A DNA stretch of 64,000 nucleotides, from positions 8,362-72,361 of the forward strand of contig CALYLW010000550.1 of assembly GCA_944989445.1 (NCBI GenBank), written 5' to 3'. The position numbers were made by a program, and so were the translations under genes. Shown piece after piece: positions 1 through 11,916 of the stretch; the first letter of the stretch is position 1, and every line of letters begins with the position of its first letter. Source of the stretch: Ampullaceana balthica (taxonomy: Eukaryota > Mollusca > Gastropoda > Lymnaeidae). A model generated the notes under the pieces. The model ran no database searches and was not told the DNA's origin. It saw only the letters and a list, made by a program, of their open reading frames with translations.

Positions 1-3000
1 TCGTGCCTATCGAAATTTAATATAGGCTTTTAAGTTTTTAAATACCGCGTTTGGTCAAAATCCATTTATTTTCTCATTATCTAACACCTAAACTAATTTT
101 TATATATATGTAGATATAAGGAAAACTACATTAAGGGGCTCCCAGGCCCGTTCAATTCAAGATGTACATTTTGAAAACATGTTCATTTAAATTCATTTTA
201 ATCATGGATATATTTCTCAAGATCGTTAAAAACTGAGTGGGAAATAATATCTTAGAGTATACACAAAAAAAGACATTTGGGGCCCCCGGCCCATTCGATG
301 TAAGATGTAAATTTCAAAATGCTGTTCATTTTAATTCAGTCTCATCATTGATATATTTCTTAAGATCGTTAAAATAGAATGGGAAATAATATCTCAAACA
401 CATACGAAAAAAATACATTTGGGGCCCCCGGCCCTGAACAATTAAAAATTAGAAGTGCAGTGCCCTTTGTTATTTTAATATGGGCTACCAAGTTTTTATA
501 TACCAAGTTTGGTTAAGATCCATTCATTTACTCAGTAGTTAACGCATAAACTCATTTTTATATAGCTCATAAAAGCAAAAAACGACATTAAGGGCCCCAG
601 GGCCCATTTAGTGCAAGATGTCAAGTTCAAAACGCCTGTTTATTTCAATCAATTTCATTGTGGATATATTTATCTATATTTTTCAAGATCTTTAATAATT
701 GAATGGGGAATAAAATATTAAACGTTTATGAAATAAGACATTTTGGGCCCCCAGTCCCGAAGAAATGGACATTAGGAAATTAGTCCCTTTAGTATTTCTA
801 TATTGGCTACCAAGTTGTTATATACAAAGTTTGGTTAAGATCCATCAATTTACCTAATAGCTAACGCTTAAACTAATTTTTATATAGCTCATATATAAGA
901 AAATAAATCATTTTATGGGCCCCCGGCGCCCCATGAGGGTTAAATTTTGAAAAAAAGTAGCCAGTGACCATCCCAGGAGCGTACTCAAAAGTCTCCAAAA
1001 GTTTCATGGCGATCGGATGAATGGTTTAGTCAGCTATACAAAGACATGCATACATACATACATACATACTTTGATTTTTATATATATAGATATAAGATTA
1101 GAAAAAACAACATTAAGGGCCCCCGGGCCCAATCGGTGCAAGAAATTAACTTTAAAATACCTGTTCATTTCAATCTGGATCATGATAGATATATTAGTCA
1201 ATGCTTTTCAAGATCGTGTAAATCATACCGGGAATAAAGTATTTAACGCTTACAAAAAAAAAGATTTTGGGCCCCCGGCCCCGAAGGAACGGACATTAGG
1301 TGTTCAATGCCATATGGTACTTTAATGTTGGCTATCAAGTTGTTATGTACCAAGTTTGGTCAAGATCCATTCATTTTCCAAGCAGCTAAGCCCTAAACTA
1401 ATTTTTATATAGCTCATATAAGAAAAAATTCTCATTATGGGCCCCCCGGCGCCCCTTGAGTGTTAAATTTTGAAAAAAAGATAGCCTATTTCCATCCCCG
1501 AGCGTACTCAAGTAAATTTTTTGAGTACGCTCCGGGGATGGAAATAGGCTACTTTTTTTCAAAATTTAACACTCATGGGGCGCCGGGGGCCCATAATGAG
1601 AATTTTTTCTGATATGAGCTATATAAAAATTAGTTTAGGGCTTAGCTGCTTGGAAAATGAATGGATCTTGACCAAACGTGGTACATAACAACTTGATAGC
1701 CAACATTAAAGTACCATATGGCATTGAACACCTAATGTCCGTTCCTTCGGGGCCGGGGGCCCAAAATCTTTTTTTTTGTAAGCGTTAAATACTTTATTCC
1801 CGGTATGATTTACACGATCTTGAAAAGCATTGACTAATATATCTATCATGATCCAGATTGAAATGAACAGGTATTTTAAAGTTAATTTCTTGCACCGATT
1901 GGGCCCGGGGGCCCTTTAATGTTGTTTTTTCTAATCTTATATCTATATATATAAAAATCAAAGTATGTATGTAGGTATGTATGCATGTCTTAGTATAGCT
2001 GACTAAACCATTCATCCGATCGCCATGAAACTTTTGGAGACTTTTGAGTACGCTCCTGGGATGGTCACTGGCTACTTTTTGTCAAATTTTAACCCTTATG
2101 GGGCGCCGGGGGCCCATAAAATGATTATTTTCTTATATATGAGCTATATAAAAATTAGTTTAAGCGTTAGCTATTAGGTAAATTGATGGATCTTAACCAA
2201 ACTTTGTATATAACAACTTGATAGCCAATATAGAAATACTAAAGGGACTAATTTCCTAATGTCCATTTCTTCGGGACTGGGGGCCCAAAATGTCTTATTT
2301 CATAAACGTTTAATATTTTATTCCCCATTCAATTATTTAAGATCTTGAAAAATATAGATAAATATATCCACAATGAAATTGATTGAAATAAACAGGCGTT
2401 TTGAACTTGACATCTTGCACTAAATGGGCCCTGGGGCCCTTAATGTCGTTTTTTGCTTTTATGAGCTATATAAAAATGAGTGTATGCGTTAACTACTGAG
2501 TAAATGAATGGATCTTAACCAAACTTGGTATATAAAAACTTGGTAGCCCATATTAAAATAACAAAGGGCACTGCACTTCTAATTTTTAATTGTTCAGGGC
2601 CGGGGGCCCCAAATGTTTTTTTTTCGTATGTGTTTGAGATATTATTTCCCATTCTATTTTAACGATCTTAAGAAATATATCAATGATGAGACTGAATTAA
2701 AATGAACAGCATTTTGAAATTTACATCTTACATAGAATGGGCCGGGGGCCCCAAATGTCTTCTTTTTGTGTACACTCTAAGATATTATTTCCCACTCAGT
2801 TTTTAACGATCTTGAGAAATATATCCATGATTAAAATGAATTTAAATGAACATGTTTTCAAAATGTACATCTTAAATTGAACGGGCTGGGAGCCCCTTAA
2901 TGTAGTTTTCCTTATATCTACATATATATAAAATTAGTTTAGGTGTTAGATAATGAGAAAATAAATGGATTTTGACCAAACGCGGTATTTAAAAACTTAA

Positions 3001-3177
3001 AAGCCTATATTAAATTTCGATAGGGCACTGATCTCATAATGTCCATTTCATCGGGGCTAGGGGCCCTAAATGTGTTTTACTAAATTTTTAATATTGTATT
3101 CCCCATTCAATTTTACACGATATTGAGAAATATAGATACATATATTTATATTTTTGTTATGAAATTGATTGAAATGA
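1..3177. repeat. 3-kb palindrome of family A Helitron sequence
   Basis: The left arm (1-1511) is the reverse complement of the right arm (1521-about 3023), separated by a 9-nt spacer at 1512-1520. The arms differ only by scattered substitutions and small indels. The right arm runs on to 3177 and is almost identical to 5410-7062, so three near-identical copies lie in 7 kb. The right arm carries an internal family A 5-prime start (TCTATATATATAAAAATC at 1942). The left arm runs off the window edge, so its full size is unknown. It is either a real inverted duplication or an assembly foldback. Confidence 0.9.
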
Positions 3178-3259
3178 AATGTTTTGTTGTTGTTTTTGTT
3201 GTTTTTGTTTTGTTGCTGTTGTTGTTAAACCCGGGCAGGAGCCGGGTACTTGCCCCTAG
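3178..3259 (+). mobile_element. Helitron family C, 3-prime fragment (C1)
   Basis: A short TTG-rich stretch ends in a Helitron-type 3-prime terminus: a stem ACCCGG/CCGGGT, a 7-9 nt linker, then CTAG at 3256-3259 followed by T. It is joined directly to the end of the palindrome arm. Only about 80 bp is present, so it is a truncated copy or the product of recombination in the TTG repeat. Confidence 0.7.
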
Positions 3260-4083
3260 TATATATATATAAGCCGCATTTGTTGTCTGTCTGTCTGTCT
3301 GTTCCCTAATAACTCAAGATCCAGACCACCAAATAACGTGAAATTTGGTACACGTACACAAAATTATACCGGAAAGGTTATTAAACAGGTTTCGTTCCTT
3401 ATATGTAAGATACTGGGGCCCGGGGGCCCAAAATGTAGTTTTTCCCTATATGAGCTATATAAAATAAAAATTATTGAAAATTAAGACGTAAAATAATGAC
3501 GCAAATTATTAAACATTTTGGTGTCGAGATTAACAAGAAGGCGATTATCGCCATAAAATATTTTTTTTGTTGTTGTTGCTTTGTTGTTGTTGCTTTTGTT
3601 GTTGTTTTGTTGTTGTTGCTTTGTTGTTGTTGCTGTTGTTGTTGTAGTTGTTGTTTTGTTGTTGTTTTGTTGTTGCTTTGTTATTGTTTTGTTGTTCATG
3701 TTTTTGTTGTTGTTTTGTTTTTGTTGTTGTTGCTGTTGTTGTTTTTGTTGTTGTTGCTGTGTTGTTTTTGTTGTTGTTGCTGTTGTTGCTGTTGTTGCTT
3801 TTGTGTTGTTTTTGCTGTTGTTGTTGTTGTCCACATCCCTTGCCCTGCGACGACAATGTCCTTCATGTTGTTGTTGCTTTGTTGTTGTTGCTGTTGTTGT
3901 TGTAGTTGTTGTTTTGTTGTTGTTGCTTTGTTGTTGTTGTTGTTGTAGTTGTTGTTTTTGTTGTTGTTTTGTTGTTTTGTTGTTGTTTTTGTTGTTTTTG
4001 TTGTTGTTTTGTTTTTGTTGTTTTGTTGTTTTTTTTGTTGCTGTTGTTGTTAAACCCGGGAAATGCCGGTTACTTGCCCCTAG
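3260..4083 (+). mobile_element. Helitron family C, fuller copy (C2)
   Basis: It begins in an AT run followed by GTCTGTCTGTCTGT and holds a short A-like segment (3395-3470) with the GGGCCCGGGGGCCC block. A TTG-rich microsatellite (3560-4050) is broken by a unique 30-bp stretch near 3835. It ends with the same terminus as C1: CCCGGG...CCGGTT stem and CTAG at 4080-4083, then T. No protein is encoded; the long polyglutamine, polyasparagine, cysteine- and valine-rich frames are repeat translations. Non-autonomous Helitron is inferred from the terminus. Confidence 0.7.
3560..4052. repeat. (TTG)n-rich microsatellite inside C2
   Basis: Imperfect runs of TTG with TTTTG and TTGCTG variants cover about 490 bp, interrupted at 3833-3865. 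The same repeat in shorter form precedes the C1 terminus, so it belongs to the family rather than to the locus. Confidence 0.95.
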
Positions 4084-4309
4084 TATATATATATATATTA
4101 AATAACATAATTTGCAATCTGTCACGTAATGTCTGTCCGTGACGCTACTAATTTTAGAAAGCAGCGCACCAAATTACGGCACCAATGCATCAAAAGGTGT
4201 GCAAATTAAAGATGCGCTGTAAAAAAATAGTATATGACGTCATTGTTTTAGCTCATATTTTAATTTTGGAAAAGGGAACAATGTAAAAAGAGGATTTGAT
4301 GATGGTTAA
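4084..4309 (+). mobile_element. Helitron family B, 5-prime part (B1, split)
   Basis: An AT run is followed by a Helitron-like head with GTCACG...GTCTGTCCGTGACGC, then a block (4147-4215) that recurs at 12955-13025 and 16340-16380. It stops at 4309 (...GATGGTTAA), where family A element A1 is inserted, and resumes at 7186. Joining 4309 to 7186 restores the sequence seen uninterrupted in another B copy near 47035 (GTTAATTATAAA). Confidence 0.8.
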
Positions 4310-7185
4310 TCTATATATATAAAAATCAAAGTATGTATGTATGTATGTATGTATGCATGTCTGTTATAGCTGACTAAACCATTCATCCGATCGCCATGAA
4401 ACTTTTGGAGACTTTTGAGTACGCTCCAGGGATGGAAATAGGCTACTTTTTTTCAAAATTTAACACTCATGGGGCGCCGGGGGCCCATAATGAGAATTTT
4501 TTCTTATATGAGCTATATAAAAATTAGTTTAGGGCTTAGCTGCTTGGAAAATGAATGGATCTTGACCAAACTTGGTACATAACAACTTGATAGCCTATAT
4601 TAAAGTATCATATGGCATTGAACTCCTAATGTCCGTTCCTTTGGGGCTGGGGGCCCAAAATCTTTATTTTTGTAAGTGTTAAATACGTTATTCCCGTTAG
4701 CTGACTATACCATTCATTCGGTCGCCATGAAACTTTTGGAGACTTTTGAGTACGCTCCGGGGATGGAAATAGGCTAATTTTTTTTTCAAAATGTAACACT
4801 CATGGGGCGCCGGGGGCCCATAATGAGTTTTTTTCTTATATGAGCTATATAAAAATTAGTTTAGGGCTTAGCTGCTTGGAAAATGAATGGATCTTGACCA
4901 AACTTGGTACATAACAACTTGATAGCCAACATTAAAGTACCATATGGCATTGAACTCCTAATGTCCGTTCCTTCGGGGCCGGGGGCCCAAAATCTTTATT
5001 TTTGTAAGCGTTAAATTATTTATTCCCGTTAGCTGACTATACCATTCATTCGGTCGCCATGAAACTTTTGGAGACTTTTGAGTACGCTCCGAGGATGGAA
5101 ATAGCCTACTTTTTTTTTAAATTTAACACTCATGGGGCGCCGGGGGCCCATAATGAGAATTTTTTCTTATATGAGCTATATAAAAATTAGTGTAGGGCTT
5201 AGCTGCTTGGAAAATGAATGGATCTTGACCAAACTTGGTACATAACAACTTTATAGCCAACATTAAAGTACCATATGGCATTGAACACCTAATATCCGTT
5301 CCTTCGGGGCCGGGGGCCCAAAATCTTTTTTTTTGGTAAGCGTTAAATACTTTATTCCCGTTAGCTGACTATACCATTCATTCCGTCGCCATGAAACTTT
5401 TGGAGACTTTTGAGTACGCTCCGGGGATGGAAATAGGCTACTTTTTTTTCAAAATTTAACACTCATGGGGCGCCGGGGGCCCATAATGAGAATTTTTTCT
5501 GATATGAGCTATATAAAAATTAGTTTAGGGCTTAGCTGCTTGGAAAATGAATGGATCTTGACCAAACGTGGTACATAACAACTTGATAGCCAACATTAAA
5601 GTACCATATGGCATTGAACACCTAATGTCCGTTCCTTCGGGGCCGGGGGCCCAAAATCTTTTTTTTTGTAAGCGTTAAATACTTTATTCCCGGTATGATT
5701 AACACGATCTTGAAAAGCATTGACTAATATATCTATCATGATCCAGATTGAAATGAACAGGTATTTTAAAGTTAATGTCTTGCACCGATTGGGCCCGGGG
5801 GCCCTTTATGTTGTTTTTTCTAATCTTATATCTATATATATAAAAATCAAAGTATGTATGTAGGTATGTATGCATGTCTTAGTATAGCTGACTAAACCAT
5901 TCATCCGATCGCCATGAAACTTTTGGAGACTTTTGAGTACGCTCCTGGGATGGTCACTGGCTACTTTTTGTCAAATTTTAACCCTTATGGGGCGCCGGGG
6001 GCCCATAAAATGATTATTTTCTTATATATGAGCTATATAAAAATTAGTTTAAGCGTTAGCTATTAGGTAAATTGATGGATCTTAACCAAACTTTGTATAC
6101 AACAACTTGATAGCCAATATAGAAATACTAAAGGGACTAATTTCCTAATGTCCATTTCTTCGGGACTGGGGGCCCAAAATGTCTTATTTCATAAACGTTT
6201 AATATTTTATTCCCCATTCAATTATTTAAGATCTTGAAAAATATAGATAAATATATCCACAATGAAATTGAGGGAAATAAACAGGCGTTTTGAACTTGAC
6301 ATCTTGCACTAAATGGGCCCTGGGGCCCTTAATGTCGTTTTTTGCTTTTATGAGCTATATAAAAATGAGTGTATGCGTTAACTACTGAGTAAATGAATGG
6401 ATCTTAACCAAACTTGGTATATAAAAACTTGGTAGCCCATATTAAAATAACAAAGGGCACTGCACTTCTAATTTTTAATTGTTCAGGGCCGGGGCCCCAA
6501 ATTTTTTTTTCGTATGTGTTTGAGATATTATTTCCCATTCTATTTTAACGATCTTAAGAAATATATCAATGATGAGACTGAATTAAAATGAACAGCATTT
6601 TGAAATTTACATCTTACATAGAATGGGCCGGGGGCCCCAAATGTCTTCTTTTTGTGTACACTCTAAGATATTATTTCCAACTCAGTTTTTAACGATCTTG
6701 AGAAATATATCCATGATTAAAATGAATTTAAATGAACATGTTTTCAAAATGTACATCTTAAATTGAACGGGCTTGGGAGCCCCTTAATATAGTTTTCCTT
6801 ATATCTACATATATATAAAATTAGTTTAGGTGTTAGATAATGAGAAAATAAATGGATTTTGACCAAACGCGGTATTTAAAAACTTAAAAGCCTATATTAA
6901 ATTTCGATAGGGCACTGATCTCATAATGTCCATTTCATCGAGGGCTAGGGGCCCTAAATGTGTTTTACTAAATTTTTAATATTGTATTCCCCATTCAATT
7001 TTACACGATATTGAGAAATATAGATACATATATTTATATTTTTGTTATGAAATTGATTGAAATGAACAGATTTTCGAACTTCATATTTTAAACTGATGGG
7101 CCTGGTGACCCTTAATGTAATTTATTTTTTATCTATATATATTCCTTTTTACTGAGATCGTTGCCACGCACGACGGGTCTGCTAG
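4310..7185 (+). mobile_element. Helitron family A, composite copy A1
   Basis: Starts TCTATATATATAAAAATC after an A and ends ACGACGGGTCTGCTAG before a T, with no target-site duplication, as expected of Helitrons. The element has two starts: the outer one at 4310 and a second identical one at 5831, so 5831-7185 (1355 bp) is a complete inner copy using the shared 3-prime end. The outer copy holds four tandem 332-bp units (4363-5693). Recurrent GGGCCC-rich blocks every 150-200 bp are typical of the family here. No Rep or helicase coding is visible, so it is non-autonomous. Confidence 0.85.
4363..5693 (+). repeat. four tandem 332-bp units inside A1
   Basis: Units start at 4363, 4696, 5028 and 5360 (spacing 333, 332, 332), each with the GTTAGCTGACTATACC-like head and a GGCGCCGGGGGCCC block. 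The first unit head matches the ordinary family A head (TTATAGCTGACTAAACC); the others carry the GTTAGC junction made by the duplication. Confidence 0.9.
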
Positions 7186-7415
7186 TTATAAAATAAAAAA
7201 ACAAAGTGGGCGCCATAGGCGCCATATTAACCTTATTATAAAATGCTTTGTGTGCATTTTAGAAAGTTTAATATTTCGTATTAATCAAACAAGGACAAGT
7301 TAGTTGGGCTTTTGAAAAAGGTGGGCGCCGTAGTTGCCTTAAAAAAGTGCATTTCTTTCAAAATAAATAGATTTAAGCTGAGAACTTCCGTCATTTTTGA
7401 CGGGTGATACGCTAG
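7186..7415 (+). mobile_element. Helitron family B, 3-prime part (B1, split)
   Basis: Continuation of the copy interrupted at 4309. It ends in a textbook Helitron 3-prime terminus: hairpin CCGTCATTTTTGACGG (7388-7403), 8 nt, then CTAG at 7412-7415 and T. The same terminus recurs at 16539-16542 and 47177-47180. Confidence 0.85.
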
Positions 7416-7418
7416 TAT

Positions 7419-8695
7419 ACTATATATAAATCAAAGTATGCCTGTGTGTGTATGTGCATATCCTTTATAGCTGTCTAAACCATTCACCGGATCGTCATGA
7501 AACTTTTCGAGACTGCTTAGTTTGCTCCCGGGATGGTAACTGGCCACTTTTTGTTCGAAATGTAACACTCATGGGGCACCGGGGGCTCATGTTTTGCTTA
7601 AATGAACTATATAAAAATTAGTTAAAGCGTTAGCTACTGTGTTAATAGAAGTATCTTAACTAAACATTGTATATAAAAACTTGACAGCCAATATTAAAAT
7701 ACTATAGGTTACTTGACTCATAATGGTCACTCCTTCGGGGCTGGGGGGCCAAAATGCCATTTTTCTAAACTTGTAATGCTTTTTTTCCCCATTTATTTAT
7801 TAACGATCTCGAAAAATAATGATAAATGAATTTATTATTATCCATATTAAAACGAACAGTTGTTTTGAACTTTATGTCTTGCACAGAATGGGCCCTGGGG
7901 CCCTTAATGTCGTTTTTTGCTTATATGAGCTTTATAAAATTTAGTTTATGCGTTAGGTACTAAGTAAATGACTAGATCTTCCCCAAACTTTGCATACAAA
8001 AACTTGGTAGCCCATATTGAAATACTATAGGGCACTGAACTTCTATTTTAAATATTTTTGGGGCCGGGGGCCCAAATGTCTTTTTTCGTATATGTTTAAG
8101 ATATTTTTCCTATTTAATTTTTAAAGATCTTGAGAAATGTATCCACAAAAAAATCTGAATTAAAATGAGCAGGTTTTTGAAATTGACCTCTTGCACAGAA
8201 TGGGCCAGGACCCCTTAATGTCATTTCTCCCCTATATCAGCTATATAAATAGTAGTTTAAGCGTTAGATAATGAGAAAATAACTGGATTTTGACCAAACT
8301 TAGTATATAAAAACTTAAGAGCCTACATTACTGTAGGGCACTGAACTCTTAATGTCCATTCCCTCAGAGCTGGGGGCCCCATATGTCTTATTACTGAACT
8401 TTAATAATTTTATTCCCTACTCACTTTTACACGATATTTAGGAATATAGCTTAAGTACAATGGCAATAAAAACTATATTATCACTCATTTTGGGGCCGGG
8501 GCCCTTAATATCGTTTATTCTTTTGTACGCTATTTAACTATTGATTTATTTATCCGTTTGCTATGAAACTTGGATTTTTTTTTCCACACTTCCGTGAAGG
8601 TTTTTGCAAAATTATTTTTAAACATACCACTCATTGGTTTCTTTAAATTTATTCATTTTTACTGAGATCGTTGCAACGCACGATGGGTCTTCTAT
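7419..8695 (+). mobile_element. Helitron family A, copy A2
   Basis: Starts ACTATATATAAATCAAAG only 4 nt after the B1 terminus and ends with the family A tail GTTGCAACGCACGATGGGTC followed by CTAT, a one-base decay of CTAG. About 1.28 kb, near the length of the inner A1 copy, but clearly older (many differences). Confidence 0.8.
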
Positions 8696-8818
8696 TATTT
8701 AATATAATACAGCTGGCTTCTTAAACAGATCTAGTAATATGTAAGGCATTCCGTCAATTTTATTTCTTATATAATCTATCTATATATATATAAAAATCAA
8801 AGTATGCATGAATGTATT

Positions 8819-9760
8819 TATGTATGTATGTATGTATGTATGTATGTATGTATGTATGTATGTATGTATGTATGTATGTATGTATGTATGTATGTATGTA
8901 TGTATGTATGTATGTATGTATGTATGTATGTATGTATGTATGTATGTATGTATGTATGTATGTATGTATGTATGTATGTATGTATGTATGTATGTATGTA
9001 TGTATGTATGTATGTATGTATGTATGTATGTATGTATGTATGTATGTATGTATGTATGTATGTATGTATGTATGTATGTATGTATGTATGTATGTATGCA
9101 TGCATGCATGCATGCATGCATGCATGCATGCATGCATGCATGCATGCATGCATGTATGTATGTATGTATGTATGTATGTATGTATGTATGTATGTATGTA
9201 TGTATGTATGTATGTATGTATGTATGTATGTATGTATGTATGTATGTATGTATGTATGTATGTATGTATGTATGTATGTATGTATGTATGTATGTATGTA
9301 TGTATGTATGTATGTATGTATGTAGTATGTATGTATGTATGTATGTATGTATGTATGTATGTATGTATGTATGTATGTATGTATGTATGTATGTATGTAT
9401 GTATGTATGTATGTATGTATGTATGTATGTATGTATGTATGTATGTATGTATGTATGTATGTATGTATGTATGTATGTATGTATGTATGTATGTATGTAT
9501 GTATGTATGTATGTATGTATGTATGTATGTATGTATGTATGTATGTATGTATGTATGTATGTATGTATGTATGTATGTATGTATGTATGTATGTATGTAT
9601 GTATGTATGTATGTATGTATGTATGTATGTATGTATGTATGTATGTATGTATGTATGTATGTATGTATGTATGTATGTATGTATGTATGTATGTATGTAT
9701 GTATGTATGTATGTATGTATGTATGTATGTATGTATGTATGTATGTATGTATGTATGTAT
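8819..9760. repeat. (ATGT)n microsatellite with (ATGC)n core
   Basis: About 230 ATGT repeats, with a pure ATGC block at 9097-9153 and one phase slip near 9324. It arises from the short GTAT tract near the family A start. Confidence 0.98.
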
Positions 9761-10691
9761 CACAATGAAACTTTTGGAGACTTTTTAGTACGCTCCTGGG
9801 ATGGTAACTGGCAATTTTTTATGCAATATTTTACACACTTGGGGCACCGGGGGCCCATAATATGATTTTTTTCTCATAAAGGAAATATAAAAATTATTTT
9901 AAGCGTTAACTATTAGGTAAATTAATGGATCTTAACCAATCTTTGTATATAACAACTTGGTAGCAAATATTGAAATACTATAAGGCACTAATTTCCTAAA
10001 GTGCATTTCTTCGGGCTGGGCGCCCGAAATGTCTTTTTTATAAACGTTTAAGATTTGTTTCCCCATTCAAGAAATAAAGTTCTTGATTAATATAGAAAAA
10101 TATATCCACTATGAAATTGACTGAAATAAATAGGTGCTTTTACTTGACATCTTGCACTAATTGGGCCCCGGGTCCCTTAATGTCGATTTTTGCTTATATG
10201 AGCTATATACAAATTAGTTTATGCGATAGCTACTGATGAAATGAATGGATCTTAACCAAATTTTTTATATATAATCTTGGTAGCCAATATTTAAATAAAA
10301 ATAGGCACTGCACTTCTAATGTCCAATTTTTCCTTTGTAGGGTATAATAACTTGGTAGCGAATATTGAAATACTATAAGGCACTCATTTCCTAATGTCCA
10401 TTTTTTCGGGACAGGGGCCCAAAATATCTTTTTTCATAAACGCTTAATATTTTATTCCCCATTCAATTATTGAAGATCTTTAGAAATTTAGATAAATATA
10501 TCCACTATGAAATAGATTGCAATAAACTGGTGTTTTGAACTTGACATCTTGCACTAAATGGGCCCTGGGGCCCTTAATGTCGTTTTTTGCTAATTGAGTT
10601 ATACAAAAATTAGTTTATGCGTTAGCTACTGAGTAAATGAATGGATCTTAAAACTTTGTATATTAAAACTTGGTAGCCGATATTAACATGC

Positions 10692-11195
10692 ATAAGAAAA
10701 ACCAGTAAAAAACCAAGTTTTTGACTATAAATCCTTTATGTACGAGAAGTAACTAAAAGAATGTTCATTATAATACGCAGCGCCAGACCATCCAGAAATA
10801 CAAAATTGCAGTTGTGTCGTAAAACATGTTTAATATAATGCGCACCGATCAGGAATATGTTTATAAAAAGAGCTGTCAATAATATACGCACCTTATTGCG
10901 CGACAAAAAGGTTGTTCAATATAATACGCACCGCGACGCTCTATCTCAAAAAATAGCATGATACATAGGAATAAATAAAATAATCTAAAAAATCAATAAT
11001 TTAATTACAGTACTTGCGATCAATCTGAAATTTTAATACATTGTTTTTATCATCGGTACGAAACTGCCTGCAAAATTTCAGCTCGCTATCTTGCGAGCAA
11101 GTGGGTTAAAAATCGATCAAAAGTTTTGGCGACAAGCAAGCAAGCAAGCAAGCAAGGTCCGCCGCAGACACCACGAGTTAATATAAAGGATTTAA
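10692..11195 (-). mobile_element. family D Helentron-like element D1 inside A3
   Basis: Reading the minus strand it starts AAATCCTTTATATTAACTCG and ends TTTTTACTGGTTTTTCTTAT. The reverse complement of the start lies about 40 bp inside the 3-prime end, followed by an AAAAAC...GTTTTT hairpin. It interrupts the A3 segment that reads TATTAA-AAAGGGCACTG in other A copies. Four internal GCGTATTATA-type motifs are present. No coding. Confidence 0.75.
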
Positions 11196-11916
11196 AAAGG
11201 GCACTGCATTTCTTATTTTCAATTGTTCAGGGCTAATGCCCCAAATGTCATTTTTTTCGAATATGTTTGAGATATTATTTGCCATTCTATTTTAAACGAT
11301 CTTGAGAAATATATCCATGGTGAGATTGAATTAAAATGAACAGCATGTTGAAATTTACATCTTACATCGAATGGGCGTGGGCCGCAAAATGTCTTTTTTT
11401 TTGTATACTCTAAGATATTATTTCCCACTCAGTTTTTAAGGATCTTGAGAAATATATCCATGATGAAACCGAGTTTAAATGAACAGGTTTTCAAAATGTA
11501 CATCTGGAATTGAATGGGCCTGGGGGCCCCTTAATGTATGTTCCTTATATATATATATATTAGTTTAAGTGTTCTATAATGAGAAAATAACTGGATTTTG
11601 ACCAAACTTCATATTTGAAAACTTAAGAGCCAATATTAAATTACTATAAGGCACTGAACTCCTAATGTCCATTCCCTTGGGCTAGGGGCCCTAAATGTGT
11701 TTTTAATAAACTTTTAATATTGTATTCCCCATTCAATTTTACATGATATTGAGAAATATAGATAAATACATTTGTAAACAAATGTATTGAAATGGGCATT
11801 TTTGAACGTGGTATGTATTTTGAACTGATAGGTCCGGTGACACTTTATGTAATTTCTTTTTATTCATATGTATTCCTTATTACTGAGATCGTTGTAACGC
11901 ACGACGGGTCTGCTAG

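Larger units (their letters stand above)
8779..11916 (+). mobile_element. Helitron family A, copy A3 with giant microsatellite
   Basis: Starts TCTATATATATATAAAAATC (8779) and ends ACGACGGGTCTGCTAG (11916) before T. The short GTAT run normally near the family 5-prime end is expanded to about 940 bp (8819-9760). An internal segment is partly duplicated near 10335-10650. A family D element interrupts it at 10692-11195. All long frames here, with Tyr-Val-Cys-Met or Ile-His-Thr-Tyr repeats, are microsatellite translations and not genes. Confidence 0.8.

Noticed and set aside
1017..2015. Open frames of 63-102 codons with opposite-strand twins
   Set aside because: Mirror copies in the palindrome arms, within non-coding Helitron A sequence.
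3481..4142. Polyglutamine/asparagine/threonine frames (minus) and cysteine/valine/leucine frames (plus)
   Set aside because: Translations of the TTG-rich repeat inside Helitron C2; no start context, splice sites or unique sequence.
4363..5693. CRISPR array or satellite
   Set aside because: Units of 332 bp without spacers, inside a Helitron in animal DNA.
7388..7415. Rho-independent terminator (CCGTCA hairpin with T run in the loop)
   Set aside because: The T run is the loop, not a tail, and the sequence recurs as the 3-prime end of a transposon.
8780..9865. Several overlapping open frames of 110-327 codons on both strands
   Set aside because: They are translations of the ATGT/ATGC microsatellite, which has no stops in any frame.
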